This document shows, one piece after another, positions 1-7,892 of a stretch of 64,000 nucleotides of DNA (its first letter is position 1; each line of letters starts with the position of its first letter). Both the position numbers and the translations under genes were made by a program. Under the pieces are notes generated by a model. The model did not search any database and was not told the origin of the DNA. It saw only the letters and a list, made by a program, of their open reading frames with translations. Source of the stretch: an uncultured Bacteroidia bacterium (GTDB taxonomy: Bacteria > Bacteroidota > Bacteroidia > Bacteroidales > UBA932); the NCBI GenBank assembly GCA_902792815.1, contig CADBAY010000013.1, forward strand, positions 1 through 64,000, written 5' to 3'.

Positions 1-1640
1 ACGGGGTCGGCGCCCTCCGGCCATTGGCGCAGGAACTGGCTGATACTTTCCCGGACATACTTCTCGGCCGAGCTGGAAATCTCCACTTTGCCGTTCTTCC
101 AGAGCGTCACCATCAGGGTGAAGAGGAAGTTCATGGCCTCGCTGTCCGCCTGGCTGAATCGCTTCACGTTTCGGAACGGATTGAACGATATCGGTTTTCC
201 CTTCTCGAAAGTGTAATACGTGCCATCCTTCCCGCCGGATTCCTCTTTGATAATATGGCAGAGAGCCCGGTAGGAATCTCCCACGTCAATCAGGAAACAG
301 TGTTGCCCGGCCACATAGCAGCTGCGCAGGTACTTATTCATAAAGAAGGACTTGCCGGAGCCGGAGGGGCCTAGCAGGAACACGTTGTAGTTCTCAATGA
401 GACCGGCGTCCAGGGCCTTTTCCTGTATGTCGAAACGCTGCGGGACAAGCCGGATGCGGTCGCTCATTTTGAGCACGCCGTCGGCAATGCCCGTGTCGAA
501 TCCGTCATAAATATTCAGACACAGGGCGCTGTTCAGCTCCATTGTCATATACTCGCTGAATGCAAGGCCGGATTCGTTGCCCGGGATGGAAGTCCAGAAC
601 TGCGCCGGCGCATTGGCGATGTCCCTGACAGGGGTGACACCCAGCTTGGATATGGCAGAAGTCACCCGGTCGGAATCCCCGGCGGAAAGCACGTTCAGAT
701 GGCATCTGACGGTGCTCATCTGCTGCACGGCCGCCGTCTCCAGATACTCGGTGATTTCCTCGGCATATTTGCGGTTCTCTGCGCTCCGGGCAGACATCGA
801 CAGCATCTGCCGGCGCTTGTTATCCAGACTGCCGTGAATATCCTTCAGCGGCTCCTTCACGCAGTACCAGTTCACCACGTGCTCGCAGTCCAGTGCCTGG
901 CCAATATCATTCAGGAAGGACAAGGAGACGATGGAATTTTCCGTCGACAGTTCCCGGTCGCGCCTGCAGGATGCAACCTCGCCGGGCAACTGGTCCAGAT
1001 CTGCAAACAGGTGGCAGACCACGGTCTTGTCACCCACGCGGATGGAATCCGAGGCGACTTGGATGTCAGAAAGGACATCCGTTCCACCATCGGTGAAGTT
1101 AAGGTAGTCTTGCAGGATGCCGGGGCGTTCGCCGCCGAAGATGTCCTCCTCGGAAAGCCTCCGCAGTGATAGCAGACTGTTGCCAGCAAGCATGGTCCCA
1201 AACTGGTCGGCCGAAGCCAGCAGTCGGGCGATCTCTGCTCCCTTGGGAAGTCCTGCACTGGGCAGGCCCAATAGACCACTGGAGCCACCACGGACGTTTT
1301 TCTTCGATGAAAAGGATAGCCACAACAGACACCTGTGGTCCATATACTCCCGGCCGTCAAAGTGCTCCTCATAAGCCTTCTCAAGAAAGCCGGAGACGCG
1401 TTCAGACGCGTAGTGCTTCCGCATGAAGATATCCTGCTTATGGATAATCGTATAGTCCGGCAGGAGCGCAATGGCGCCCGCCATCGAGGCAATCAAGGAG
1501 TCGTATTTCTCCTCATTGCAGCGGAAGGCAGGAGGCAGCTGTACCTCCCAGCCAACACAGATATCACCCCTTTTGGAGAGGATGATACCGTCCCCGCCAT
1601 TCATCACGGGGAAATTCTCTCTTATGTCTATCTGTTCCAT
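1..1640 (-). CDS. traG: Conjugation ATPase TraG, VirB4-like (3' end outside window)
   Basis: This is the N-terminal part (about 546 residues) of the VirB4-type ATPase that powers Bacteroidales conjugation channels at the inner membrane. The reading frame runs open from the ATG at 1640 to the left window edge. A Walker A motif, GPSGSGKS, sits at about residues 421-428, after a long N-terminal domain. Its start overlaps the end of traF by 13 bases, so it is the distal gene of the traA-to-traG operon. Walker B and the stop codon lie beyond the window. The order DUF4134, DUF4133, TraG is typical of CTnDOT-like elements, which makes the assignment firm. Confidence 0.93.
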   Translation of the reverse strand, partial: MEQIDIRENFPVMNGGDGIILSKRGDICVGWEVQLPPAFRCNEEKYDSLIASMAGAIALLPDYTIIHKQDIFMRKHYASERVSGFLEKAYEEHFDGREYMDHRCLLWLSFSSKKNVRGGSSGLLGLPSAGLPKGAEIARLLASADQFGTMLAGNSLLSLRRLSEEDIFGGERPGILQDYLNFTDGGTDVLSDIQVASDSIRVGDKTVVCHLFADLDQLPGEVASCRRDRELSTENSIVSLSFLNDIGQALDCEHVVNWYCVKEPLKDIHGSLDNKRRQMLSMSARSAENRKYAEEITEYLETAAVQQMSTVRCHLNVLSAGDSDRVTSAISKLGVTPVRDIANAPAQFWTSIPGNESGLAFSEYMTMELNSALCLNIYDGFDTGIADGVLKMSDRIRLVPQRFDIQEKALDAGLIENYNVFLLGPSGSGKSFFMNKYLRSCYVAGQHCFLIDVGDSYRALCHIIKEESGGKDGTYYTFEKGKPISFNPFRNVKRFSQADSEAMNFLFTLMVTLWKNGKVEISSSAEKYVRESISQFLRQWPEGADP

Positions 1641-1924
1641 ACCTTACTCCTCACAAGAATGAACTTCGGAAGGCGCCGTCCTGCCAGAAAGCGGGACAGG
1701 CCCTTCTCCCCAAACTTCTGCTGCAGTTCCAGCAGTCCCAGATAACCGCCGACGATGAGCACCACCGCCGATGCCAGACCGGCGAAGGTCCCCAGCGCGG
1801 CACCCAGCACCACGGCCATGACCACAATTCCAAGTAACCCTACCAGGGCCACCGGGATGTACCGGCCTTTGACGCCCAGGAAGGTGAAAGGCCTGTCCAG
1901 ATTGCGATATACCCTGCATCTCAT
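1628..1924 (-). CDS. traF: Conjugation protein TraF, DUF4133 family
   Basis: A 98-residue protein with a short basic N-terminus (MRCRVYRNLDRP), two adjacent hydrophobic segments at about residues 22-65, and a basic C-terminus that includes RFLAGRRLP. This is the pattern of the DUF4133/TraF inner-membrane proteins, which resemble VirB3. The ATG at 1924 overlaps the TGA of traE (ATGA), so this start is preferred over an in-frame ATG further upstream. Location between traE and traG supports the call. Expected role: small membrane subunit working with the TraG ATPase. Confidence 0.9.
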   Translation of the reverse strand: MRCRVYRNLDRPFTFLGVKGRYIPVALVGLLGIVVMAVVLGAALGTFAGLASAVVLIVGGYLGLLELQQKFGEKGLSRFLAGRRLPKFILVRSKVWNR

Positions 1925-2232
1925 AGCCCGATGAAGTTCTTCAGCACAAGGGCTGCGATGATACAGAACACCATGCCTCCGCACCATCCAAGGGCCTTCT
2001 GGGCGCTCTCCTGGTCACCGGAGTACATCTTGATGCCCACCGTAATCAGCGACACAATGGCCACGATGGCGAGCACTGCAATAACTACCTGGTAGATGAT
2101 GGAACCCGCCGAACGGATCTGCGAGTTCGCTTCATTCAAAAACGAAATGGCATCCTGTGCTGATGCCGAGACACTCACGGCAAGGCCCAGGATGCCACAC
2201 GCCGCATATCTCACTCCTCTTTCTTTCATCAC
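1921..2232 (-). CDS. traE: Conjugation protein TraE, DUF4134 family
   Basis: A 103-residue protein with a signal-like N-terminal hydrophobic stretch (cleavage likely after SASAQ) and two further hydrophobic segments, at about 43-66 and 80-100. This is the arrangement of DUF4134/TraE, a small pilin-like (VirB2-like) membrane protein of Bacteroidales conjugation systems. Its ATG overlaps the stop of the upstream 66-codon gene and its stop overlaps the traF start, so translation is probably coupled along the operon. Confidence 0.9.
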   Translation of the reverse strand: MMKERGVRYAACGILGLAVSVSASAQDAISFLNEANSQIRSAGSIIYQVVIAVLAIVAIVSLITVGIKMYSGDQESAQKALGWCGGMVFCIIAALVLKNFIGL

Positions 2233-2429
2233 TTATGCGTTTTAGTTATTTCATTCAACTTCTCTTTGGCCTTGTCCTGGCCAACGAGGAAGTTTTGCAG
2301 GATATTATCCAGTTTCGCGTCTTCTTCGTCATCCTTCTCCGCTTCTTTGCGGCTCAGACGCTCGGGGAGCACGATGGGCTCCAATATGACGAACGGTATT
2401 ATCTCAGCCAGTATCTCTTCTTCCCGCAT
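2229..2429 (-). CDS. Small acidic/charged protein in tra operon
   Basis: A 66-residue protein between traA and traE. Its first 20 residues are mildly hydrophobic (EIIPFVILEPIVLPE) and the rest is strongly charged and probably helical. It overlaps the end of traA by 26 bases and the start of traE by 4, so it is clearly part of the operon. I do not recognise a family. CTnDOT carries small genes at this position, but equivalence to one of them is only inference. Confidence 0.7.
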   Translation of the reverse strand: MREEEILAEIIPFVILEPIVLPERLSRKEAEKDDEEDAKLDNILQNFLVGQDKAKEKLNEITKTHK

Positions 2430-3129
2430 ACTCTAGCACCTCCTCGAATAATTCGATGATTTCAGGCACAGTGGCCTTAATTTCCTTCATCGGGAAACAG
2501 ACGCTGCTGCGCATGTAGGCGACCGTTCCATCTGCATCCCGGCGAAGCTTGACACTGTTCTTGATTCTATGGGCCGATACGCACATGCCTCCGTCGGCAA
2601 AGAACGCCTCGAACTGCGCGTAGAGATCTTTCTTTTCCTGCCAATAGACTTTGTTGAAAAAGAGAAGGAAGGGTTGCTCCAGACTCTTGCAGACCTCTCC
2701 TAGCGAATAGCTGGAAGCGATGCTCATACCGTCGATATCCATAGGGATGACAATCAAAGTGAACACGCCAGCCGCCAGCATCTGGAAAGAAGCGTCGGTT
2801 TGCACCAGCGAACCCGGGCAGTCGATGACCACGTAGTCGTAGTCCTCCTCCAGATTCTTTAAGTCAGCAATCTCCACCTTGATATGGGAGCGCGTCAGGT
2901 CCTCAATCTTCCGGATGGGATACAGGCCGTTCGCGTCAAAGGAGGGATTCTCCTGCAGCATACCGTCCGCCTCACGCTCACGAGTAGAAGAAAGGTTGTA
3001 ACCTGGAGCATCCAGATCGAGTACCATTACCCGCTTACCCAAAACGTATTTCAGGTAAGAAGCCAGTAGCATATTGAATGTCGACTTTCCGGTACCCCCT
3101 TTGGCCGAGAAGAATGATATGACTTGCAT
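2404..3129 (-). CDS. traA: ParA-like ATPase TraA of conjugation operon
   Basis: A 241-residue ParA/MinD-type ATPase. A deviant Walker A (KGGTGKST) lies at about residues 10-17, and later come a VLDLDAPG motif and YVVIDCPGS as Walker B. In Bacteroidales elements such a protein opens the tra operon and probably helps place or organise the transfer apparatus. The ATG at 3129 is preferred over upstream in-frame starts because it is preceded by an unusually good Shine-Dalgarno sequence (AAAGGAGG) and puts the P-loop at its usual distance from the N-terminus. A promoter -7 box lies 29 bases upstream. Confidence 0.88.
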   Translation of the reverse strand: MQVISFFSAKGGTGKSTFNMLLASYLKYVLGKRVMVLDLDAPGYNLSSTREREADGMLQENPSFDANGLYPIRKIEDLTRSHIKVEIADLKNLEEDYDYVVIDCPGSLVQTDASFQMLAAGVFTLIVIPMDIDGMSIASSYSLGEVCKSLEQPFLLFFNKVYWQEKKDLYAQFEAFFADGGMCVSAHRIKNSVKLRRDADGTVAYMRSSVCFPMKEIKATVPEIIELFEEVLEYAGRRDTG

Positions 3130-3157
3130 AGCGCCTCCTTTGTTTAGCAGTGCGACA

Positions 3158-3165
3158 CAAAGGTA
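3158..3165 (-). promoter_or_regulatory. Promoter -7 box of traA operon
   Basis: On the minus strand this reads TACCTTTG, a match to the Bacteroidetes -7 consensus TAnnTTTG, with a TTG about 14 bases further upstream as a poor -33 element. Transcription would begin near 3150, leaving a short leader with the Shine-Dalgarno sequence of traA. It suggests that tra can be transcribed separately from the upstream 3358-3789 genes. Confidence 0.55.
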
Positions 3166-3357
3166 TATTTGGTTTTCAATAATGCAAGCGAATCGGGTAT
3201 GCACGGGGCGTCGAGAGTGCATCTAGTATTAGGCGAAATGCCGGACAGAACGGTCTGTAGGCGCGATTTGCTTTGTCCGACATTATAAGAAAACTGCGGA
3301 GAGCAGCGCCCCTCGCAGTCATACTTGACAGGTACCCGATTGGATTGGTAACCGGTA

Positions 3358-3669
3358 TTATTTGGCCTCAATGGCGCTGTGCCACAAGAAGCGGAACAGT
3401 TCCTTCAGCTCCTCTTCGTCCGGGAGAGGATTCACCGCATCATCGGAGACATCCTCCCTATGCTCGATGACGTAGCTGGCCACGGCAAACTTTTCAGCGT
3501 TGCCAAGCCTGGCAAGAGTACCGCTGATAATGGCATCTTCCTTCGCAGGCCATTCAGCCTTAGGAGTTTTGTCATATTCGGCGCGAAGCGTCTCAAGGAG
3601 TGGATGGAAAATGTCGGTGACTGCCTCTTCGCAGAGGGTAAACAATTTGTGATTTACTTCTTCTAACAT
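3358..3669 (-). CDS. Hypothetical 103-aa acidic protein
   Basis: A 103-residue, acidic, probably all-helical protein with no signal peptide or membrane segment. I do not recognise the family. It starts 24 bases after the stop of the 31-codon gene at 3694-3789 on the same strand, so both probably share the promoter that lies between them and the WYL regulator. A 228-base gap separates it from the traA start. The context (between a WYL regulator and tra genes) hints at a small accessory factor of transfer or defence, but the sequence shows no function. Confidence 0.6.
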   Translation of the reverse strand: MLEEVNHKLFTLCEEAVTDIFHPLLETLRAEYDKTPKAEWPAKEDAIISGTLARLGNAEKFAVASYVIEHREDVSDDAVNPLPDEEELKELFRFLWHSAIEAK

Positions 3670-3693
3670 AGTTGGTATTAAGTGATTAGGATG

Positions 3694-3789
3694 TTAAGTC
3701 AATTGATCCTGCCAGCACAGAATCAGAAAAACAGGCAGCATAAAGAGTGCCAGAAGCACTTTTCCTAGGGTGGATCTTTGTGGTTTCAT
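3694..3789 (-). CDS. 31-aa hydrophobic micropeptide under WYL operator
   Basis: An ORF of 31 codons encoding a basic N-terminus (MKPQRSTLGK) followed by one hydrophobic stretch of about 16 residues (VLLALFMLPVFLILCW), consistent with a single membrane span. The ATG lies 5 bases from the proximal operator (3795-3809), and a minus-strand -7 box (TATATTTG, 3826-3833) sits about 35 bases upstream. The position right behind an operator-bearing promoter and upstream of a same-strand gene supports real expression. It could be a membrane micropeptide or a leader peptide. Confidence 0.55.
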   Translation of the reverse strand: MKPQRSTLGKVLLALFMLPVFLILCWQDQLT

Positions 3790-3794
3790 ATAGA

Positions 3795-3857
3795 TGTCAA
3801 TTAATGTCATTAAATACAACTTTTGCAAATATACAAAATAAATGTCAATGTGTGTCA
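3795..3857. promoter_or_regulatory. Two WYL-type operators in divergent promoter
   Basis: Two copies of TGTCA-N5-TGTCA occur, at 3795-3809 (TGTCAATTAATGTCA) and 3843-3857 (TGTCAATGTGTGTCA). In each, the TGTCA units are exactly 10 bases apart and the flanks give partial dyad symmetry. They bracket the minus-strand -7 box TATATTTG at 3826-3833 and lie upstream of the regulator gene at 3925, so they probably serve both autoregulation and the leftward genes. The same motif recurs at 4858 and 27435. Confidence 0.65.
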
Positions 3858-3924
3858 CCATTCAGGAAAATTGTCAGTCGAAAAACTTTTATTAAATTCG
3901 CATAGCTAAAACCTCTATACCACA

Positions 3925-4827
3925 ATGGATCAGCCAAAGATTGAAAGGATGCTTCGCCTGATGCAGCTCCTTTCCGGGAACAAGATTTATACGCTCGACG
4001 AGCTGAGCGATACCCTTGACCTTTCCCGTCGTTCCCTCTTCCGCTACTTCGATACGTTCAAGAATGCAGGCTTCGTGGTGCAGTGCATCGGCGATGGCCG
4101 CTACCGGATGACGACGCTCAACAAGGAGTACACAGACCTGTCCCAGTTGGTCTACTTCTCGGAAGAGGAAGCCATCGTTGTCAGCCACCTGATTGAGAAT
4201 CTGGACGGAACCAATGCGCTCAAGGCCGGACTGAAGCAAAAGCTGGCCGCCGTGTATGATTCCACTTCCATCAGCGATTATATCGAAAACAAGGGCAAGT
4301 CCGAGGTTGTGGAGACGCTGGCCAATGCCGTCAAATCCAAGCACCAGGTGGCCCTGAAGGACTATTCCTCTGCCCACTCTGGCAAGTCCAAGGACTATAT
4401 AGTAGAGCCGTATAAGTTCACCAAGGGATATGTGGATATCATTGCCTACGACACAGAGGCCGGACTTAATAAGGTGTTCAAGATATCCCGTATTACTTCG
4501 GTGAAGATGCTGGAACCCTGGAAGTTCGAAGACCGTCACGAGGAGCAGCCAATTGACTCTTTCCGAATGAGCGGGAGTCCCGTCGAGCACGTCAAACTGA
4601 AGTTGACGCTCCGGGCAAAGAATCTGCTTACAGAGGAGTTCCCCATTACCAGCATTGAGGTCACACAGGTCAAGCGCAGCTGGTTCTGGGAGGGTGATGT
4701 TAATGCCATGGAGGGTATCGGCCGCTTTGTCCTTGGCCTCCCGCACGAAGTTTCCGTGGAAGAAGGTCCGAAGCTGAAGGCCTGGCTTACTGAAAATGGG
4801 GCTTTTACCCAGAAAAAGTTCAAATAA
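3925..4827 (+). CDS. WYL-domain transcriptional regulator (BrxR/CapW/DeoR-like)
   Basis: A 300-residue regulator. An N-terminal winged helix (residues 1-65) contains LDELSDTLDLSRRSLFRYFDT as the recognition region. A WYL-type domain at about 130-210 has the variant GYVDIIAYDTEAG followed by FKISRI, and a C-terminal WCX-like domain ends near residue 290. Such proteins often guard phage-defence loci (BrxR for BREX, CapW for CBASS) and are thought to sense a nucleic acid or nucleotide signal through the WYL domain. It lies directly before a large defence island and after the leftward tra-side genes. Four copies of a conserved operator occur near it and at 27.4 kb, which supports local regulation including its own gene. 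Confidence 0.88.
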   Translation: MDQPKIERMLRLMQLLSGNKIYTLDELSDTLDLSRRSLFRYFDTFKNAGFVVQCIGDGRYRMTTLNKEYTDLSQLVYFSEEEAIVVSHLIENLDGTNALKAGLKQKLAAVYDSTSISDYIENKGKSEVVETLANAVKSKHQVALKDYSSAHSGKSKDYIVEPYKFTKGYVDIIAYDTEAGLNKVFKISRITSVKMLEPWKFEDRHEEQPIDSFRMSGSPVEHVKLKLTLRAKNLLTEEFPITSIEVTQVKRSWFWEGDVNAMEGIGRFVLGLPHEVSVEEGPKLKAWLTENGAFTQKKFK

Positions 4828-4857
4828 TTCACTTCCTGCCCGAGAAATTATTTTGAG

Positions 4858-4891
4858 TGTCAAAACCTGTCACTTGTATATTGTAGATTTG
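4858..4891 (+). promoter_or_regulatory. WYL-type operator and promoter of micro-ORF cluster
   Basis: TGTCAAAACCTGTCA at 4858-4872, within the imperfect dyad AGTGTCA-N5-TGTCACT, is followed by the -7 box TAGATTTG at 4884-4891. The distance from the second TGTCA to the -7 box is 16 bases, the same as at the 27435 copy, so the operator overlaps the -33 region. This promoter would drive the ORFs at 4918, 4990 and 5043 and perhaps read on into hsdM. Confidence 0.68.
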
Positions 4892-4917
4892 CGGCGTAAC
4901 TCCAAAAATCTGCAATT

Positions 4918-4986
4918 ATGTACGTTTTAATCTACCTGCTCTGCGGGCTGGCGTTTATTCCCGAATTGTTTAATGAAAAGCGCTGA
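4918..4986 (+). CDS. 22-aa hydrophobic micropeptide
   Basis: A 22-codon ORF whose product begins MYVLIYLLCGLAFIPELF and ends EKR: one short hydrophobic segment with a charged tail. It begins about 27 bases after the -7 box of the operator-bearing promoter, and only 3 bases separate its stop from the next 18-codon ORF. A leader-peptide or membrane micropeptide role is possible. Coding is inferred from context alone. Confidence 0.45.
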   Translation: MYVLIYLLCGLAFIPELFNEKR

Positions 4987-4989
4987 CCT

Positions 4990-5046
4990 ATGTTTTTCCT
5001 GATAATGTGCCTTGCATATCTGGATGATATGCTTGCAAGACGATGA
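4990..5046 (+). CDS. 18-aa hydrophobic micropeptide, coupled to next gene
   Basis: An 18-codon ORF (MFFLIMCLAYLDDMLARR). Its TGA overlaps the ATG of the following 68-codon gene (ATGA), the arrangement used for translational coupling elsewhere in this element. This suggests that ribosomes finishing this ORF feed the next start. It may be a true peptide or only a translational leader. Confidence 0.42.
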   Translation: MFFLIMCLAYLDDMLARR

Positions 5047-5249
5047 GGATTGAAGAAGCCATCGTCTGGTTGCTGTCCACCGAGGGCTGCGGGATGACCG
5101 CTGAGACCTTGGCGGAGCAGATAAACTTGCGCCGACTGCACCGTAGGAGGGATGGGCAGCCGGTTGGGACATCACAAATCTGGGCGATTGTATTCCGGAA
5201 TCCGGAGATGTTTGTTAGGGATGGGAAATTGATTCGATTGATGGTGTAA
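5043..5249 (+). CDS. Small winged-helix-like protein, 68 aa
   Basis: A 68-residue basic protein. The pattern MRIEEAIVWLL, MTAETLAEQINLRRL, then GTSQIWAIVFRNPEMFVRDGKLIRL resembles the small HARE/winged-helix domains of Bacteroidetes, which read DNA through a helix followed by a wing ending in a 'phe-x-arg-dgk' strand. It lies between the WYL regulator and hsdM, in line with the two micro-ORFs, so it may be a second regulator or an accessory of the island. The family call is by pattern only. Confidence 0.62.
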   Translation: MRIEEAIVWLLSTEGCGMTAETLAEQINLRRLHRRRDGQPVGTSQIWAIVFRNPEMFVRDGKLIRLMV

Positions 5250-5259
5250 AAGAGGCATG

Positions 5260-5326
5260 CTTAATCTCGAGAGATTAAGGTTATATGACTTTTTGGCGGA
5301 TTAGTTGGTAAAAAATGTTAAATTTG
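5260..5326 (+). promoter_or_regulatory. Inverted repeat and hsdM promoter
   Basis: CTTAATCTCGAGAGATTAAG at 5260-5279 forms a 9-base inverted repeat. A run of five T follows after 11 bases, so it may be a weak terminator for the upstream small genes or an operator. Further on, TAAATTTG at 5319-5326 matches the -7 consensus TAnnTTTG and would start transcription about 30 bases before hsdM. The island therefore has its own promoter. Confidence 0.55.
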
Positions 5327-5355
5327 TAAGTTATAGCACTAATAATACATATTAT

Positions 5356-6861
5356 ATGGCCAAGAAAAACACGGCCGACGTTGGATTTGAGAAACAAATC
5401 TGGAACGCGGCAGACGTTTTGAGGGGAAGTATGGATGCATCCGAGTACAAACATGTTGTCCTCGGTCTCATCTTCCTCAAGTACATTTCCGATCGTTTTG
5501 AGCAGCGCTATGGAGAATTAGTAGCAGAAGGCTACGGAATGCAGGAAGACAAAGACGAATATACCAGCGTCAACATCTTCTGGGTTCCTCAAGAAGCTCG
5601 CTGGGAAGTTATTGCCAGTAGTGCCCATACGCCGGAAGTTGGTGTCAAGATCGATAACGCAATGCGTCTGATCGAGAGCGAGAACCCCAAACTCAAAGGT
5701 ATCCTGCCTAAGAACTTTGCTCGCCCGGAGCTAAATAAACAACGCCTTGGAGATGTTGTAGATCTCTTTACCAACATCAACATGAAGGAGCACGGGGAGA
5801 GTAAAGACATTCTTGGTCGTACATATGAGTATTGCCTATCTCAGTTCGCTTCACAGGAAGGAAAGAACGCTGGTGAATTTTATACGCCATCTTGTATTGT
5901 CCGTACACTTGTGGAGGTATTGAAGCCTTACCACGGCCGTGTTTTCGACCCTGCTTGTGGATCGGGTGGTATGTTTGTCCAGTCCGCAAAGTTCATTGAA
6001 CGTCACCAAGGGAAAATAGCAGATATTTCCGTCTATGGACAGGAAAGCAACCCCACCACCTGGAAGATGGCTCAAATGAACCTGGCGATTCGTGGCATCG
6101 ATGCAGACCTTGGTGAAGCCAATGAGGACTCTTTCCTTCATGACATGCATCCGTCACTCAAGGCGGACTTTGTCATGGCAAATCCTCCCTTTAATATGAG
6201 TCCTTGGGGCGCTGATAAGCTTCAAGATGATGTTCGGTGGAAATACGGCATTCCTCCTGCAGGAAACGCCAACTTCGCCTGGCTGCAACATATGATTCAT
6301 CACCTTTCTCCAGTTGGAAAGATTGGTATGGTGCTGGCCAACGGCTCACTTTCTTCTCAGACTGGCGGAGAAGGCACCATTCGTGAGAATATTCTGAAAG
6401 CAGATCTTGTTGAGTGCATTATTGCTTTGCCTACGCAACTCTTCTATTCCACTCAGATTCCTGTATGTCTTTGGTTCCTCAACCGTAATAAAAAACAGCC
6501 TGGGAAAACGCTTTTCATTGATGCCCGTAACCTCGGCACAATGGTTACTCGCCGCCTTCGTGAATTGATGGAAGAGGATATCATGAAGATTGCCGGCACC
6601 TACGACAAATACGTCGCCGGTGAACTGGAGGATGAAAAGGGATTCTGTGCAGTGGCCACTCTTGATGATATCGCCAAACAAGACTACATCCTCACTCCTG
6701 GCCGCTATGTTGGGATTGCAGATACAGAGGATGACGGTGAGCCCTTTGAAGAGAAGATGACTCGACTGACTGGTGAGCTATCGGAGATGTTCAAGAAGTC
6801 TCACGAGTTGGAGGAGGAAATCCGCAAGCAGCTCGCCTCGATAGGTTTTGAACTGAAATAG
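5356..6861 (+). CDS. hsdM: Type I restriction-modification methyltransferase HsdM
   Basis: A 501-residue N6-adenine methyltransferase subunit of a type I system. After the N-terminal helical HsdM domain ([15 protein letters not shown]), motif I appears as [11 protein letters not shown] at about residue 197-207 and the catalytic NPPF at about 275-278. It would form the M2S1 methylase with HsdS and mark self DNA. The ATG at 5356 is chosen over an in-frame ATG at 5305 because the promoter -7 box at 5319-5326 lies between them and because [14 protein letters not shown] fits the usual family start. The gene opens the rightward defence operon and is followed 38 bases later by a recombinase gene rather than by hsdS. 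Confidence 0.95.
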   Translation: MAKKNTADVGFEKQIWNAADVLRGSMDASEYKHVVLGLIFLKYISDRFEQRYGELVAEGYGMQEDKDEYTSVNIFWVPQEARWEVIASSAHTPEVGVKIDNAMRLIESENPKLKGILPKNFARPELNKQRLGDVVDLFTNINMKEHGESKDILGRTYEYCLSQFASQEGKNAGEFYTPSCIVRTLVEVLKPYHGRVFDPACGSGGMFVQSAKFIERHQGKIADISVYGQESNPTTWKMAQMNLAIRGIDADLGEANEDSFLHDMHPSLKADFVMANPPFNMSPWGADKLQDDVRWKYGIPPAGNANFAWLQHMIHHLSPVGKIGMVLANGSLSSQTGGEGTIRENILKADLVECIIALPTQLFYSTQIPVCLWFLNRNKKQPGKTLFIDARNLGTMVTRRLRELMEEDIMKIAGTYDKYVAGELEDEKGFCAVATLDDIAKQDYILTPGRYVGIADTEDDGEPFEEKMTRLTGELSEMFKKSHELEEEIRKQLASIGFELK

Positions 6862-6899
6862 TGTATCTTATCCTCTTTGTTTAATTTAACACAGAGGAT

Positions 6900-7892
6900 A
6901 TGAAAGAAACATTTATCACCCAGATTACGGAAGCGATGTCCGGTACATTGACAGTAGACCAGATGACCCAGCTGAGCAGCGTCCTTCTTCAAACGCTGTC
7001 TAGCTACACACTCATCGATGAAGGCGGCAAAGTCCAGGAGGACATTGTCACCAATACACGTCTACTGGAGATATTTCTGTCTGCAAAGTTGGTGGAGGGC
7101 TGCTCTGCCAAAACCATCAAATATTACGAGACCACCATCAAACAGTTGTTCAAGTATATGCCTAAGGCCGTCAAAGATTACACGACTGACGACCTTCGGG
7201 CTTATTTGGCCGTTTTCCAGAAGAAGCATAAATCCAGCAAGGTTACCATCGACAATATTCGCAGGATCTTCTCATCCTTCTTCTCCTGGCTGGAGGATGA
7301 GGATTTCATCCTAAAGAGTCCTGTCCGCCGAATCCATAAGGTTAAAACTGGCGAGCAGATCAAGGAGACCATCTCTGATGAGAATATGGAAATCCTGCGG
7401 GACAATTGCAAGAACATCCGGGACCTGGCAATCATTGACCTGCTTTCCTCAACCGGCATGCGTGTCGGAGAGTTGGTGAAGCTTAATCGTGCGGACGTCA
7501 ACTTCAACGAGCGTGAATGCATTGTCTTTGGCAAGGGCAACAAAGAGCGTGTGGTATATTTCAATGCCCGGGCAAAGATTCACCTGCAGCAGTATCTCAA
7601 ATCCCGCAAGGATAAGAATCCAGCGCTGTTTGTGACACTTGATAAACCTCATGAGCGTTTGCAGATCTCGGGCGTTGAGGTTCGCCTTCGCCAGCTGGGC
7701 CGCAGCCTCAAGGTTCCCCGCATTCATCCTCACAAGTTCCGCCGCACACTGGCCACGATGGCCATCGATAAAGGTATGCCCGTGGAGCAGGTGCAGAAAC
7801 TTTTGGGGCACGTTAAGATTGATACTACCATGCGTTATGCAATGGTAAACCAGACTAACGTAAAACTCTCTCACCGCAAATTTATCGCCTGA
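6900..7892 (+). CDS. Tyrosine recombinase within type I RM locus
   Basis: A 330-residue XerD-like recombinase with a SAM-like N-terminal core-binding domain (about 55-155). Its catalytic residues all appear present: Arg in TGMRVGEL (about 186-189), Lys in GKGNKER, HxxR in HPHKFRRT (about 276-280), His in LLGHVKID (about 303) and Tyr in TTMRYAM (about 312). In Bacteroidales type I loci such enzymes rearrange hsdS genes so that target specificity changes. Here the gene sits between hsdM and a split hsdS, and its TGA overlaps the ATG of the first hsdS piece. The likely substrates are the 13-base repeats at 7954 and 9179. Confidence 0.9.
   Translation: MKETFITQITEAMSGTLTVDQMTQLSSVLLQTLSSYTLIDEGGKVQEDIVTNTRLLEIFLSAKLVEGCSAKTIKYYETTIKQLFKYMPKAVKDYTTDDLRAYLAVFQKKHKSSKVTIDNIRRIFSSFFSWLEDEDFILKSPVRRIHKVKTGEQIKETISDENMEILRDNCKNIRDLAIIDLLSSTGMRVGELVKLNRADVNFNERECIVFGKGNKERVVYFNARAKIHLQQYLKSRKDKNPALFVTLDKPHERLQISGVEVRLRQLGRSLKVPRIHPHKFRRTLATMAIDKGMPVEQVQKLLGHVKIDTTMRYAMVNQTNVKLSHRKFIA

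Noticed and set aside
3892-4863. Minus-strand ORF (323 codons) opposite the WYL regulator
   Set aside because: The plus strand encodes a clear HTH-WYL protein; the opposite frame has no motif and would overlap the operator sites.
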